Source: Rhodopirellula baltica SH 1 (GTDB lineage Bacteria > Planctomycetota > Planctomycetia > Pirellulales > Pirellulaceae). From it: DNA of 64,000 nucleotides. Location of the stretch: NCBI RefSeq assembly GCF_000196115.1, contig NC_005027.1, forward strand, positions 1,240,001 through 1,304,000, written 5' to 3'. The position numbers and the translations under genes are program-made. Below the pieces are notes generated by a model. The model ran no database searches. It was not told the origin of the DNA and worked only from the letters and a program-made list of their open reading frames with translations. Below are positions 18,154 through 26,647 of this stretch, piece after piece (position 1 is the stretch's first letter; each line of letters begins with the position of its first letter).

Positions 18154-18301
18154 GGATTGGACCCTGCTTGGAATAGTCGCTCGCGGGGAATCAGTCACCC
18201 GTGATCAAATCGATGAATGCCAAGCATAGCAGTCGGAATTGTTGGCTGTGTGTCAAAATGATCGCCGCCACCATCATGACCGAGTTTGAAGGGACAGCTT
18301 G

Positions 18302-18826
18302 CTAGCGCAGCGACCGCGGCAGAACCGTCACTCGGCGGATGTCCCCGACGTAGTGGTCGCCAATCAGTTCCATCAAACCATCCAGGAATTCGCGTGCTTC
18401 GGCGTTGCTGTCGAAGGTGTCGACGTACTGCCATTCCATGTCGGGCGTGTAAGCATGGATGTAGTAGTCCAGGTTTTGCGGGTTGCGTTCCATTTCTAGC
18501 AATGCGAAAAGTTCTGCTTCTTCACGGGTGTCAAAGGAACGACGCTCGACATGCATCCCGCCGGCCGCTTTGTTAATTGGGAACCACCCATCTTTGGTTT
18601 GCAGGAACAGTTCGAATTCTTGCTTGTTCGATGTGTCTTCCGCGATCCAGACTTCGTAGTCGGTCATCGCGATTGCTTCGAGCCATTCAGCTTCGAGCAA
18701 TCCCTTGTCGGCTTTCTTGATTGGAGGCGGCGATGGGAGAGTGTGCTCGTGCTGTGGTGGGTACTGAGCGCTTGCGGTGGACAGGAAGCAGACGCTGAAA
18801 ACGACAGTGAGGCTGAATTGACGCAT
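18302..18826 (-). CDS. Small secreted protein of unknown function
   Basis: 174 residues with a clear signal peptide (MRQFSLTVVFSVCFLSTASAQ), a Pro/His-rich segment (YPPQHEHTLPSPPPIKK) and an alpha/beta domain with many aromatic and acidic residues. No known motif was recognised. The ATG at 18826 begins the signal peptide; upstream codons to 18877 lack coding character. It is followed on the same strand by the transglutaminase-like gene after 149 bp. Confidence 0.75.
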   Translation of the reverse strand: MRQFSLTVVFSVCFLSTASAQYPPQHEHTLPSPPPIKKADKGLLEAEWLEAIAMTDYEVWIAEDTSNKQEFELFLQTKDGWFPINKAAGGMHVERRSFDTREEAELFALLEMERNPQNLDYYIHAYTPDMEWQYVDTFDSNAEAREFLDGLMELIGDHYVGDIRRVTVLPRSLR

Positions 18827-19285
18827 GATTTCGGTCCGTGCTGGTGAAGTTTTGGTGCGTGTTGGGCAACACTTCACTCAGCGGACTGAACCGCGGTGTG
18901 TTACATCAAAAAAACAAGCGAAGCGGTCTTTGGATCGGCAGCACGAATCGGGCTATTCCGCAAAGGCAGAGCGTCGTCGTTTCGGACCCAGGCGAGCGGT
19001 ACGAATGTAAGTTTGGCGAGCCAATTCAGGTTCGTCGTCTGATCGATCCAGCTCATCCATCTCAAGTGCTTCGGGAAATGGTCGGTGTGACTAACAAACA
19101 CTTCCCGGGCGAGCTTTTTGGGGCCGTTTCCTGCGGGCTCGGTACGTGTCAGTGCCTGAGCGGGCGTTGTCAGCCCTACGCAGGTTGCTCAACCCGATCT
19201 TTTGCGGAGGTTTCATTTTTTGGCGGTCCGGGCGGAACGGTAGGCTGCATACCGAACCGTTGCGAATCTGCTAGATTGTGCATCG
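18827..19285. other. Divergent intergenic region
   Basis: About 460 bp between a minus-strand secreted-protein gene and the plus-strand oxidoreductase gene. The oxidoreductase frame stays open through it, but I find no Rossmann-type or other recognisable sequence in that frame. No strong hairpin was seen. Confidence 0.4.
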
Positions 19286-19324
19286 ATGAACAATCCAGGC
19301 GAACTGCGAAGGGAACTCGAGTGA
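19286..19324 (+). CDS. Possible 12-codon leader ORF ahead of the oxidoreductase gene
   Basis: ATG to TGA reading MNNPGELRRELE, ending with TGA overlapping the GTG start of the oxidoreductase gene (GTGA). The arrangement would allow translational coupling. There is no independent evidence that it is translated. Confidence 0.25.
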   Translation: MNNPGELRRELE

Positions 19325-20481
19325 AATTGCGAATCGGATTGATCGGATTGGGCGATCAATGGCAGTCCATGCACCGGCCTGCATTGCGGATGCTAGGAGA
19401 TCGATTCGATGTTCGTGCGATCTATTGCAACGTGTCCAAATTGGCCGAATCAGCGGTCTCAGAATTTCAAGCGGACCCTGTCGATGGTTACCAAGCGTTG
19501 GTGACGCGCGATGACATTGATGCCGTTTTGGTGCTCGAGAACTCGTGGTTGCGGTTCCATCCCGCGACAGCAGCGTGTCGGGCGGGCAAAGCGGTTTACT
19601 GGGCCAGCGATTTGGATTTCGATCCGGTCCGCGATCGTGAATTTAAGAATTGCGTGCAGGATTCCGGGGTCGCGTTCATGGCCGGTTTGCCACGCCGGTT
19701 TGCTCCCGCGACATTGCGGCTGAAGGAATTGATTGCGACTCACCTGGGATCGCCCCGGCTGATCTTTTGTCACAAACGACTTTGTCTGGAAGACGCTCCA
19801 CTGAAACGACGTGACCAAATCACGCGTCGTGGCGTTGAAGGAAACTTGGGCGATGATTCGCGGGTCGACCCGGAAGAGATTCGTGCTCGGATGACGCGTA
19901 CCGAATTGATGCAGTTGATCGACTGGTGTTGTTACGTGGTCGGGGAACGTCCCCTCAGTGTGATGTCGGCCAACCACTCGCCCGAAGAAGCAGCGGACTA
20001 CCAAGCTCTCAGTTTGTTGTTCAATGACGCGAGTTCTGGTCGAGGGGCGCGGAAGCATTTCACGACTGGCACTCCAGCTGCGACATCCAATGGAAGTGCC
20101 ACCGATAGTGTTCGAAGCAACGGCGAACACAAAGGTGTTACCGCCCAAGTCAGCTGTGGCAGTTACATTCCTGCTCAATGGCAAGAAGCGATCGGTTTTC
20201 GACCGCCCGCGGCGATGCAAGTTTGTTGTGAGAATGGAGTCGCGTTTGTCGATCTTCCCGGTACGTTGGTGTGGTTCGATGACGCCGGTCGTCATCAAGA
20301 GTTCTTGGAAGGCGAATCCCCGGTTGGTGAAAAAATGCTCGGCCAATTCCATCGTGCGGTGACGAGTTTGGTTCGTAACCTGAGTGGATTGGAAGACGCC
20401 TTCAACGCAGCCGCGATTTTGAAGGCGGCTCGCACCAGTTTGCATGAAGGACGACGAGTTGATCTGGGAGATCTCGCGTGA
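19321..20481 (+). CDS. Gfo/Idh/MocA-family oxidoreductase
   Basis: 386 residues from a GTG preceded by GAAGGGA at 7 bases. The N-terminal Rossmann fold reads LRIGLIGLGDQW. The region DIDAVLVLENSWLRFHPATAACRAGKAVYWA matches the family, in which the usual EKP-like motif after the fourth strand is here YWASDL, so the Lys of EKP is absent. The C-terminal alpha/beta domain ends with LSGLEDAFNAAAILKAARTSLHEGRRVDL. Members act on sugars or inositols with NAD(P); loss of the EKP Lys suggests altered or no dehydrogenase activity. It overlaps the next gene by 4 bases (GTGA). Confidence 0.87.
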   Translation: MKLRIGLIGLGDQWQSMHRPALRMLGDRFDVRAIYCNVSKLAESAVSEFQADPVDGYQALVTRDDIDAVLVLENSWLRFHPATAACRAGKAVYWASDLDFDPVRDREFKNCVQDSGVAFMAGLPRRFAPATLRLKELIATHLGSPRLIFCHKRLCLEDAPLKRRDQITRRGVEGNLGDDSRVDPEEIRARMTRTELMQLIDWCCYVVGERPLSVMSANHSPEEAADYQALSLLFNDASSGRGARKHFTTGTPAATSNGSATDSVRSNGEHKGVTAQVSCGSYIPAQWQEAIGFRPPAAMQVCCENGVAFVDLPGTLVWFDDAGRHQEFLEGESPVGEKMLGQFHRAVTSLVRNLSGLEDAFNAAAILKAARTSLHEGRRVDLGDLA

Positions 20482-20759
20482 CCGATTTACCGACGACCAG
20501 CAAAAAAGATCAGCCGGCGTTTGGGTGCGTGGTTTACGTCAGCCGCACGGAGAGTGGTCGCACTCGAGGTCGAGTGGCCAACTTGGAAGGCCTTGAAACC
20601 GAAGGTGCCACCGAACGCGATGTGTTGTCAACGATCGTTCGCGACGTGCGGGCTCGGATCAGCGAGCACATGCAGCGAGAAGAGGAGGTGCCGTGGTTGG
20701 ATCCTCCTGCGGAGAAGCAGCCGGATGAAGTGAAGCGATTCTTGCCGCTGCACTTGTAG
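20478..20759 (+). CDS. Small protein of unknown function coupled to the oxidoreductase
   Basis: 93 residues from a GTG overlapping the previous stop. It has an FGCVVYVSRTESGRTRGRVANLEGLETEGATERDVLSTIVRDVRARISEHM-type alpha/beta layout, broadly like the HicB-like/RNase-H-derived small fold, but with no toxin partner beside it. Repeats follow directly after the stop. Real by coupling and composition; function unknown. Confidence 0.65.
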   Translation: MTDLPTTSKKDQPAFGCVVYVSRTESGRTRGRVANLEGLETEGATERDVLSTIVRDVRARISEHMQREEEVPWLDPPAEKQPDEVKRFLPLHL

Positions 20760-20769
20760 GTTGTTGTGT

Positions 20770-20967
20770 GGGCCTCGCTTACGCGGCGGGTTATGACGTT
20801 CGGTTGTTGTGCGAAGGCTGGGTGGTGCTGCGGTCCGAATTCTGGCGAATCCGGCTACGGAAGGGTTGTTACTGGGGGCCTCGCTTACGCGGCGGGTTGC
20901 GATGTTCGCTCGCTTTGCGAACGCTGGGTGATGCTGCGGTCCGAATTCTGGCGAATCCGGCTACGTG
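20770..20967. repeat. 106-bp tandem repeat of the interspersed intergenic family
   Basis: Two near-identical units (20770-20875 and 20876-20967, the second incomplete). Each starts with GGGCCTCGCTTACGCGGCGG and contains the motif GGTCCGAATTCTGGCGAATC before CCGGCTACG. This is the reverse complement of motifs found at 38.6, 39.8 and 40.1 kb. The sequence can be read through in several frames but none is a plausible gene. Confidence 0.85.
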
Positions 20968-21009
20968 GTGGCTCCTGTGGTTCTTTGGCGCTGAGACACT
21001 TTCCCACTT

Positions 21010-22740
21010 TTACCCCACAAACAGCTGCGCTCGGGCGAAGATCAGTAGTCCAAGATCGCCGTGGCAAAAACTGAGGACCAGGTTCATCCACTCGGTGTCG
21101 TCGTGGAATGCCGCCGCTCCGTTCAGTCGGGTCAAAGAATCGTTGGGGGATTCACCGCAGGATTGCACATAGCGGAACAGACGCCCGCGCCAACGTTTGG
21201 TGTAGCACGTTGAAAAGTATTTTTGACGAGAGTTCTCAGCTCGCTCAGCAAGGTACTTGGGAAAGAACCACCAGAAGTACAAGACGGGAAAGCTGAGGAG
21301 ACCCGCGATCATGATCAACACGCTGATCGTGCCGGTCGCCGACGAGTAGATCACTTGATTGACGATCGTCATCGCGATGAACCAAAGCACCGTGAAGAGG
21401 ATTCCGTAGACCAAGTAGAGTCCCGCGAAGGGAAGCCATTTGTAGGTTGTGTCGATCCACGAAACGCGATGCACAACATCTTGCAACGTGTTCTTGAGGT
21501 CACGCAAACACGACACGGCCTGTCGGTTGTTCTTCTCTTCGTCTGGTGCGGGGGCGATCAAGCCAGTTGTTTCGGCCAAGTCCGATGTGGCCATCATCAT
21601 CAACAAGAACAACGAGTGATCGTCCTGTTCTTGGTTGATTGGGAATGATTCCTGAACGCCGTGAGCATCACGAGCAATCTCGTCGAGGCAACGTGCCATT
21701 TCCGCCGTCGCCATCGGTCCGTCGCCGGTGCAGTAGGTTCGCAGAAACGATTCCATCGCCGCACGCGCTGGCAACGCTGACGCGGATGACTTGGTCGACG
21801 AAAGATAACTGTGCAGCAGTTCAACGAATTCCAAATCGTTGTGCATCGAATCATCCAAGTCCGCGGCTTGGCCAGACAACGTTTCGAGTTGCGATTGAGT
21901 CCATTCCGTGGGGGCGGTCCAAATGGCGGTCCGCAGAATTCGTAGACAGAACGCCAGTCGACCTCGCGGATCGCCCTGCCGCAGATGGCTCTCACATTCG
22001 CGGATCAAACCTTCAAAGACTTCAAACGGTTGATCGATCAGCAGGCGTTCCCAAAGCGGTTCGGTCAATCGATAGAACAACGAGGAACGAATTGATTTGG
22101 CGATCTTTGGCAAAAGCGTTTGAATCTGATCGTCCGGCACATCACCACGGAGCGTGCCGGCGACGAGCGAGATCAGACCGGGTTCTTGCGGATGTTCTTG
22201 CAAACCATCCAGCAACCATTGCAAAAACTGTGGGCGATGTTTTTCGCTGTCATTGGGTTTCTCGCTGTTGTTGGCTGGTTTGACGAGAAGATCGCTGAGC
22301 ACCGCGAGGATGTAGTATTCCAGCGGCGAGCGTGAATGTTTTTGCGAAAGACGCGTGTACGATTCACGTGGATTCGCGATCGCTTCATCGACGGGCGAAA
22401 CCGGTGGCGTTGGACGTTTGGGTGATCGTTGTGTTGCGTCCGAGTTCGACGTGTTGTCAGGTTGCGATTCGGATGTGGATTGCCGATCAGTGTTGGCGCT
22501 GGGTTTCCAAGCATCCGCTGCGGATTGGCTTTCCGCTTGGTTCCTTCCGTATCGTTCGGCGTTCTCGAGTTGTTCATATGCCGATCGTATTCTTTGGAAT
22601 TCTTGAGGATGCGTTTCTGGTTTGAACTGGCGAATCAGCTTTCCATAGGCACGTTTCAGATCACGGCGATCGAAGCCTTCCGCTAAGTCGAAGAACGATC
22701 TTGGATCGTGCGGAAGATGGTGCCACGCGGGGTCAGACAT
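21010..22740 (-). CDS. Membrane protein with degenerate N-terminal J-like domain
   Basis: 576 residues. Residues about 13-60 read DPRSFFDLAEGFDRRDLKRAYGKLIRQFKPETHPQEFQRIRSAYEQL, the helix II/III layout of a J-domain, but HPD is replaced by KPE, so classic Hsp70 stimulation is doubtful. A Ser/Pro/Asn-rich linker follows, then a helical repeat-like middle, then three hydrophobic segments (WLPFAGLYLVYGILFTVLWF; TISVLIMIAGLLSFPVLYFWWF) and a cytosolic tail with YFSTCYTKRWRGRLFRYVQ. It lies in the same cluster as an HscC-like Hsp70; E. coli HscC also sits next to membrane J-like proteins. It may be a membrane-bound partner of this Hsp70. Confidence 0.8.
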   Translation of the reverse strand: MSDPAWHHLPHDPRSFFDLAEGFDRRDLKRAYGKLIRQFKPETHPQEFQRIRSAYEQLENAERYGRNQAESQSAADAWKPSANTDRQSTSESQPDNTSNSDATQRSPKRPTPPVSPVDEAIANPRESYTRLSQKHSRSPLEYYILAVLSDLLVKPANNSEKPNDSEKHRPQFLQWLLDGLQEHPQEPGLISLVAGTLRGDVPDDQIQTLLPKIAKSIRSSLFYRLTEPLWERLLIDQPFEVFEGLIRECESHLRQGDPRGRLAFCLRILRTAIWTAPTEWTQSQLETLSGQAADLDDSMHNDLEFVELLHSYLSSTKSSASALPARAAMESFLRTYCTGDGPMATAEMARCLDEIARDAHGVQESFPINQEQDDHSLFLLMMMATSDLAETTGLIAPAPDEEKNNRQAVSCLRDLKNTLQDVVHRVSWIDTTYKWLPFAGLYLVYGILFTVLWFIAMTIVNQVIYSSATGTISVLIMIAGLLSFPVLYFWWFFPKYLAERAENSRQKYFSTCYTKRWRGRLFRYVQSCGESPNDSLTRLNGAAAFHDDTEWMNLVLSFCHGDLGLLIFARAQLFVG

Positions 22741-22853
22741 GAACGGTGATGGGCGTGAGTGTCACTGGGTTGCGATGGGGAGGTTCGGCCAGATGTTGAT
22801 TCTGTCACTACTGTGCGATGCGTTTGCAGGACGCTGAGGATGCAGTGAGCGGC

Positions 22854-23534
22854 TCAATCCATCAGGAAGATCTTGGCGATTTGGTAGGCGATCAAGGTTC
22901 CAAAGAATAGGACCCTGTAGTTGAGCAAGGATGCTCCGCCGGACTTCATCGGTCCGGACGCTTTGCTGTTCTGCAGCGTGGTGAGCCAATCGCGTTCTAA
23001 GGCGAACAGATCCGGATACGCTTTTTGAATTTTGAGTGAAGTCTCGCGAGCCCGCTTGCGACTGTTCTTCGTCGTCAAATTTTGAATGAATTTCTCGCGA
23101 ACGTAGCCAGCGTCAGATTGCGGCAGAACAACGGACTTGCCCAGTGCGATCACTAATTCACGATCGAACTTTTTGTCGGCCAGCATTGTGACGAACGAGT
23201 TGCGTTCGCTGGCGGCGATCTGTAAACGACGGATCGTCGGTGCCAACTCGGGGACCTCATCCGCATTCAGGCTGGCCAATCCTGTGCTCAGTTCCTCGTC
23301 CGACAAATGAAAGAATTGCTGTTGAAGATGACTCACCGTCTCGCGAGCCTTGGCGCGGTTTTGGTGCTTGGCGACCATGTCGTCGACTGAATCCGAATCG
23401 ACACCGGTTTGGCGGCGGTCATGATTGGGCATCCGCAATGTCTTTCGTCGCAATTGCAACGCGGACGCGGACTGCCACACCGGATTGATGTCCAGCATGG
23501 ATCGCAAATAGGTTTTGGCGGGCGAATCACTCAC
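22854..23534 (-). CDS. Tail-anchored protein of unknown function in the Hsp70 cluster
   Basis: About 226 residues. The body is charged and helical (QNRAKARETVSHLQQQFFHL, SRKRARETSLKIQKAYPDLF) and a single C-terminal hydrophobic helix (LLNYRVLFFGTLIAYQIAKIFLMD) suggests a tail anchor with the body in the cytosol. The start is uncertain: a GTG at 23534 or a TTG at 23540 that overlaps the Hsp70 stop as TTGA; both imply coupling to the Hsp70 gene. No family recognised. By position it is a candidate substrate adaptor or cochaperone. Confidence 0.7.
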   Translation of the reverse strand: MSDSPAKTYLRSMLDINPVWQSASALQLRRKTLRMPNHDRRQTGVDSDSVDDMVAKHQNRAKARETVSHLQQQFFHLSDEELSTGLASLNADEVPELAPTIRRLQIAASERNSFVTMLADKKFDRELVIALGKSVVLPQSDAGYVREKFIQNLTTKNSRKRARETSLKIQKAYPDLFALERDWLTTLQNSKASGPMKSGGASLLNYRVLFFGTLIAYQIAKIFLMD

Positions 23535-23536
23535 GT

Positions 23537-25300
23537 TCAAAGGTCTTCGTGATCGAGGCCGAGTGACGATAGGACCATCAGCAACGTGTCTTTTGCGCTG
23601 GCAAAGTGTTCGCGATCAGATCTCGCCATGGCGTCTTCGTAGATGTCTAAGGCTTCGTCGAGTTGTTGACGTTGCGACGGATGGAGTTCACCCAGCATGC
23701 GTTCGGCAAATCGGGCAAGTTTTTGATTGTCCAAATCATCGCGAGGATAGAACTTCAACGCGTCAATGCGACGTTTGGCTTCCTCGATCTGAGCGGGCGA
23801 CAACTGGTGCACGTGATTGGTCAAAACGGTGCGGAACCGTTCGCCACCCGGTGCATAAGCCTCTACCTCCAGCACGCCTGACAAATCGTATGTGAAGCGA
23901 ACATAGATGGGGCTGCCGGCGGGACCGGGCGGCAATCCTTTGACTTCCAGTTGCCCAAGAGCGGTGTTGTCGGCCACTTTGCGGGCGTCACCTTGGAACA
24001 CCCGAAGTGTCACGTTGGTTTGGTTTGCGGCGACGGTGCTGAAGACTTCTTCGCGAGAGACTGGGATGGTGCAATTGCGATGCAACACCGGTTTGAAGTA
24101 GCCATCTTGCATGTGTCCGCCGAACTCTTTGACAACCTCGACACCTAACGTGAACGGGCAGACGTCCGTCATCACCATGTCGTCGACCGCAGCGTCCTGA
24201 CCGATCAAAGCGGCTTGCACGGCGGCACCCAATGCCACCACTTCGTCGGGGTCATGATCGATGATCGGTGGTTTGCCAAAGTAGTCGATCACGAAGTCAC
24301 GCAGCACCGGCATGCGAGTCGATCCGCCGACCAAGATCACATCGTCGATTTCCTTGGGATCCAGCTCTGCGTCGCGAAGGGCTCTCGCGATCGGGCCCGC
24401 GATTCGCTGCATCAACGGATCGCACATTCGCGAAAAGTCGGCTCGGGTGAGCCGGTATGTTTTTGGCTTTTCGGCGAAGTTGCCATCCTTGTCGGGAAGC
24501 CGGATCTTGCAGCTTTCTTCCTTGGACAGCAAACGTTTTGCCTTTTCGCATTCGCCTCGCAACCGTGATACACGCAGTGGTTGCTGCAGTTCGGCGAGTT
24601 CAAGCTGGGTGTCTTCGCCGGACAAGACCGCGGATACCATGCGATCGGTGAAGTCTTCACCGCCCAACATGCTTTCGCCGGCGGTTGCTCGGATTTCCAA
24701 AGTGCCTTCGAAGACTTCCATGACGGTCACGTCAAACGTGCCACCACCAAGGTCGATGACGCAGAGGTTCTTTTCGTCTTCGCGAGCGTGGAAGCCGTAC
24801 ACGAGCGCCGCTGCGGTGGGTTCGTTGATCATTCGGCGAACGTTCAAACCTGCCATCTCGCCCGCCAATCTCGTCGCGGTGCGTTGGTGATCATTGAAGT
24901 AAGCCGGGACGGTGATCACGGCGTCGGTGATTTCCGTGTTCAACTGAGCGGCAGCGTCGTCGCGGAGTGACTGCAACACGAGACTGCTCAACTCGTGAGG
25001 CGTGAATTCTTTGTCGCCAAGTTTGAGTTTGCGTTCCTGTCCCATGTATCGCTTGAAAACCCACGCACATCGCTCGGGCGCTGTCACGCGAAGTTCTCGA
25101 GCAGCGGATCCGACGACGATCTGGCCGTCTTGCAAAACACCAACGATGGATGGTGTGAGCTTTTCGCCGTGAGCGTTGGAAATCAGTTCGGGTTTGCCAT
25201 CGCGAAAGACGCTGACCAACGAGTGTGTCGTGCCGAGATCGATCCCGATGCACACCGGTTCTTCGGTTGGGAAGGACGAATCGGATCCGAATTCAGGCAT
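23537..25300 (-). CDS. hscC: HscC-like Hsp70 chaperone
   Basis: 587 residues, shorter than DnaK (about 640) and close to HscC. The ATPase domain has CIGIDLGTTHSLVSVFRDGKPELISN, VITVPAYFNDHQRTAT, INEPTAAALVYG and VIDLGGGTFDVTVMEVFEG, with ILVGGSTRMPVL-type DVILVGGSTRMP later. The substrate-binding domain begins near DVCPFTLGVEVV and the lid is short and lacks an EEVD-type tail. LISNAHGEKLTPSIV at the start resembles HscC. An ATP-dependent specialised chaperone, first gene of a minus-strand unit with a tail-anchored protein and a membrane J-like protein. The symbol is by resemblance and context. Confidence 0.85.
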   Translation of the reverse strand: MPEFGSDSSFPTEEPVCIGIDLGTTHSLVSVFRDGKPELISNAHGEKLTPSIVGVLQDGQIVVGSAARELRVTAPERCAWVFKRYMGQERKLKLGDKEFTPHELSSLVLQSLRDDAAAQLNTEITDAVITVPAYFNDHQRTATRLAGEMAGLNVRRMINEPTAAALVYGFHAREDEKNLCVIDLGGGTFDVTVMEVFEGTLEIRATAGESMLGGEDFTDRMVSAVLSGEDTQLELAELQQPLRVSRLRGECEKAKRLLSKEESCKIRLPDKDGNFAEKPKTYRLTRADFSRMCDPLMQRIAGPIARALRDAELDPKEIDDVILVGGSTRMPVLRDFVIDYFGKPPIIDHDPDEVVALGAAVQAALIGQDAAVDDMVMTDVCPFTLGVEVVKEFGGHMQDGYFKPVLHRNCTIPVSREEVFSTVAANQTNVTLRVFQGDARKVADNTALGQLEVKGLPPGPAGSPIYVRFTYDLSGVLEVEAYAPGGERFRTVLTNHVHQLSPAQIEEAKRRIDALKFYPRDDLDNQKLARFAERMLGELHPSQRQQLDEALDIYEDAMARSDREHFASAKDTLLMVLSSLGLDHEDL

Positions 25301-25646
25301 GAATTGAGAACGGTGTTCGGGAGAGCGTGATCGCGGCGGGCAAAAGCATTTTCGGGCGGTGATAGTCTAGTGATTTTGCGTCCCGCCGTGCATCCGTTGA
25401 AACAGGTGGATTTAACGGGTGAATGCGGCCCACGAAAGAGCAAACTGCGGGTGGGATTGATCCGACTATCAATGGAACTGCTGCTTTGGGCATGAAACGT
25501 CGGGGCGTTTACGAGAGACTGGATAGCGAATCCAGATCGAGGGTTCGGAAATCGCTTTGCGTCGAAGTGCGTTGATCGGGTATTTTGAGAGGGCTGATTT
25601 CGCCGACCTGGCGAACTTGTGTTTTGTCTTTTTTGAAGAGTTGTTG
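25301..25646. promoter_or_regulatory. Divergent intergenic region upstream of Hsp70 and hydrolase-like genes
   Basis: 346 bp expected to hold the promoters of the Hsp70 unit and the plus-strand hydrolase-like gene. I see no CIRCE-type element (TTAGCACTC-N9-GAGTGCTAA) and no clear sigma-32 site. Upstream in-frame codons of the plus gene show no coding character. Confidence 0.35.
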
Positions 25647-26390
25647 ATGGCAGTCCGGATTGATGCGATTGAAGAATCGAGTCGCGGGCCAATCCACGTC
25701 GTGGTGGCTGGCTACCGTGCTCGACCAAACGCCAATCTGATCCGTGCTGCCGAATTGAGAGGATCCACGTACAGCGTGCTTTGGGCCGCTGGATCCTGGT
25801 CAGAAGCCGGACCATCGGTGGGCGTGATCGCTCGTGGTGCTCGTGCGGCCTTGCCGGCCATCCATGGTGGCCGAGCGTTGATCGGGGTCGGGACTTTGGC
25901 TGGCGGCATTGGAACCGCCGCGGTCATTGGTGCCGCCAGTTTTCGTCATCGGTATTACTGTGCCCGACGCGACGGCATCCGATTGGCCGACAAAATTTTG
26001 GAGCTTCCCGGTGTTGGAAAGCGTCCGTTGCATCTGGTCGGCCATTCGCTGGGGACGGTCGTGATCCGATCGGCTCTCGAGAAGCTCGCCGAAAGAGATT
26101 GCCGCGTCGATGACCTGCTGCTGATGGGCGGGATGACATCGCGATTGAATTGGAACGAACAAGCCGATGCGTTTCGCGGGCGGTTGATCAATCTTTATTC
26201 GCCGCGAGATCGGATCTTGAACATGGCACCCGTGATTGATCGAGTGGTCGGCACCGGCGCGATCGTTTGCGAAAAGCTGAGTGATCGATTGATGAATCAC
26301 GATCTGTGTCGCGAATTGCCGAATCAGTTCAATTTCTGGGGCCATCACAGCGGCTACTGGAATCGATTCGGGCAATACGCGATCCGGTAG
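25647..26390 (+). CDS. Alpha/beta-hydrolase-fold protein, DUF726-like
   Basis: 247 residues, with GAAGAG seven bases before the ATG. It begins with a short beta strand (IHVVVAGYRARP), then a Gly/Ala-rich hydrophobic segment (GRALIGVGTLAGGIGTAAVIGAA) that may associate with membrane, and the nucleophile elbow LHLVGHSLGTVVIRSAL (GHSLG). LLLMGGMTSRLNWNEQ, LINLYSPRDRIL and a C-terminal NHDLCRELP supply the likely Asp and His. The pattern resembles the DUF726/TMCO4 hydrolases. Substrate unknown. Confidence 0.75.
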   Translation: MAVRIDAIEESSRGPIHVVVAGYRARPNANLIRAAELRGSTYSVLWAAGSWSEAGPSVGVIARGARAALPAIHGGRALIGVGTLAGGIGTAAVIGAASFRHRYYCARRDGIRLADKILELPGVGKRPLHLVGHSLGTVVIRSALEKLAERDCRVDDLLLMGGMTSRLNWNEQADAFRGRLINLYSPRDRILNMAPVIDRVVGTGAIVCEKLSDRLMNHDLCRELPNQFNFWGHHSGYWNRFGQYAIR

Positions 26391-26401
26391 AGACAACCGG
26401 T

Positions 26402-26647
26402 TCACATTGGTGGGTCGCCGAGTGATGCCACATCGACCGGGTAGTCTTCACCATTGAATGTGACGACGTCGCCATCATGCAATTGTTTGCGACGACGAGT
26501 GTCGACTTCGCCGTTGACGATGACTTCGCCGCCTTGGATCAGCACCTTGGCTTCGCCTCCGGTTCCAACCAACCCCTCTCGTTTGAGGAAATCATCCAGT
26601 CGAACCATGGGGACTGGAACGTTGGGCTGCGTCGGCGAATCGCTCAT
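26402..26647 (-). CDS. S4-domain RNA-binding protein, YbcJ-like
   Basis: 81 residues consisting of one S4 domain: VRLDDFLKREGLVGTGGEAKVLIQGGEVIVNGEVDTRRRKQLHDGDVVTF-type sequence, with the GG-EAK and VNGE-TRR-KL motifs of the YbcJ/YlmH-like group. It probably binds structured RNA. Its ATG overlaps the stop of the upstream phosphoesterase gene (ATGA), so the two are coupled. Confidence 0.9.
   Translation of the reverse strand: MSDSPTQPNVPVPMVRLDDFLKREGLVGTGGEAKVLIQGGEVIVNGEVDTRRRKQLHDGDVVTFNGEDYPVDVASLGDPPM

Noticed and set aside
18838-19320. N-terminal extension of the oxidoreductase frame
   Set aside because: The Rossmann fold begins right at the GTG with a good ribosome binding site; upstream residues look random.
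19459-20445. 328-codon antisense frame in the oxidoreductase gene
   Set aside because: No motif and opposite to a well-supported gene.
25301-25646. CIRCE or heat-shock promoter ahead of the Hsp70 gene
   Set aside because: No matching inverted repeat or -35/-10 pair could be found by eye.
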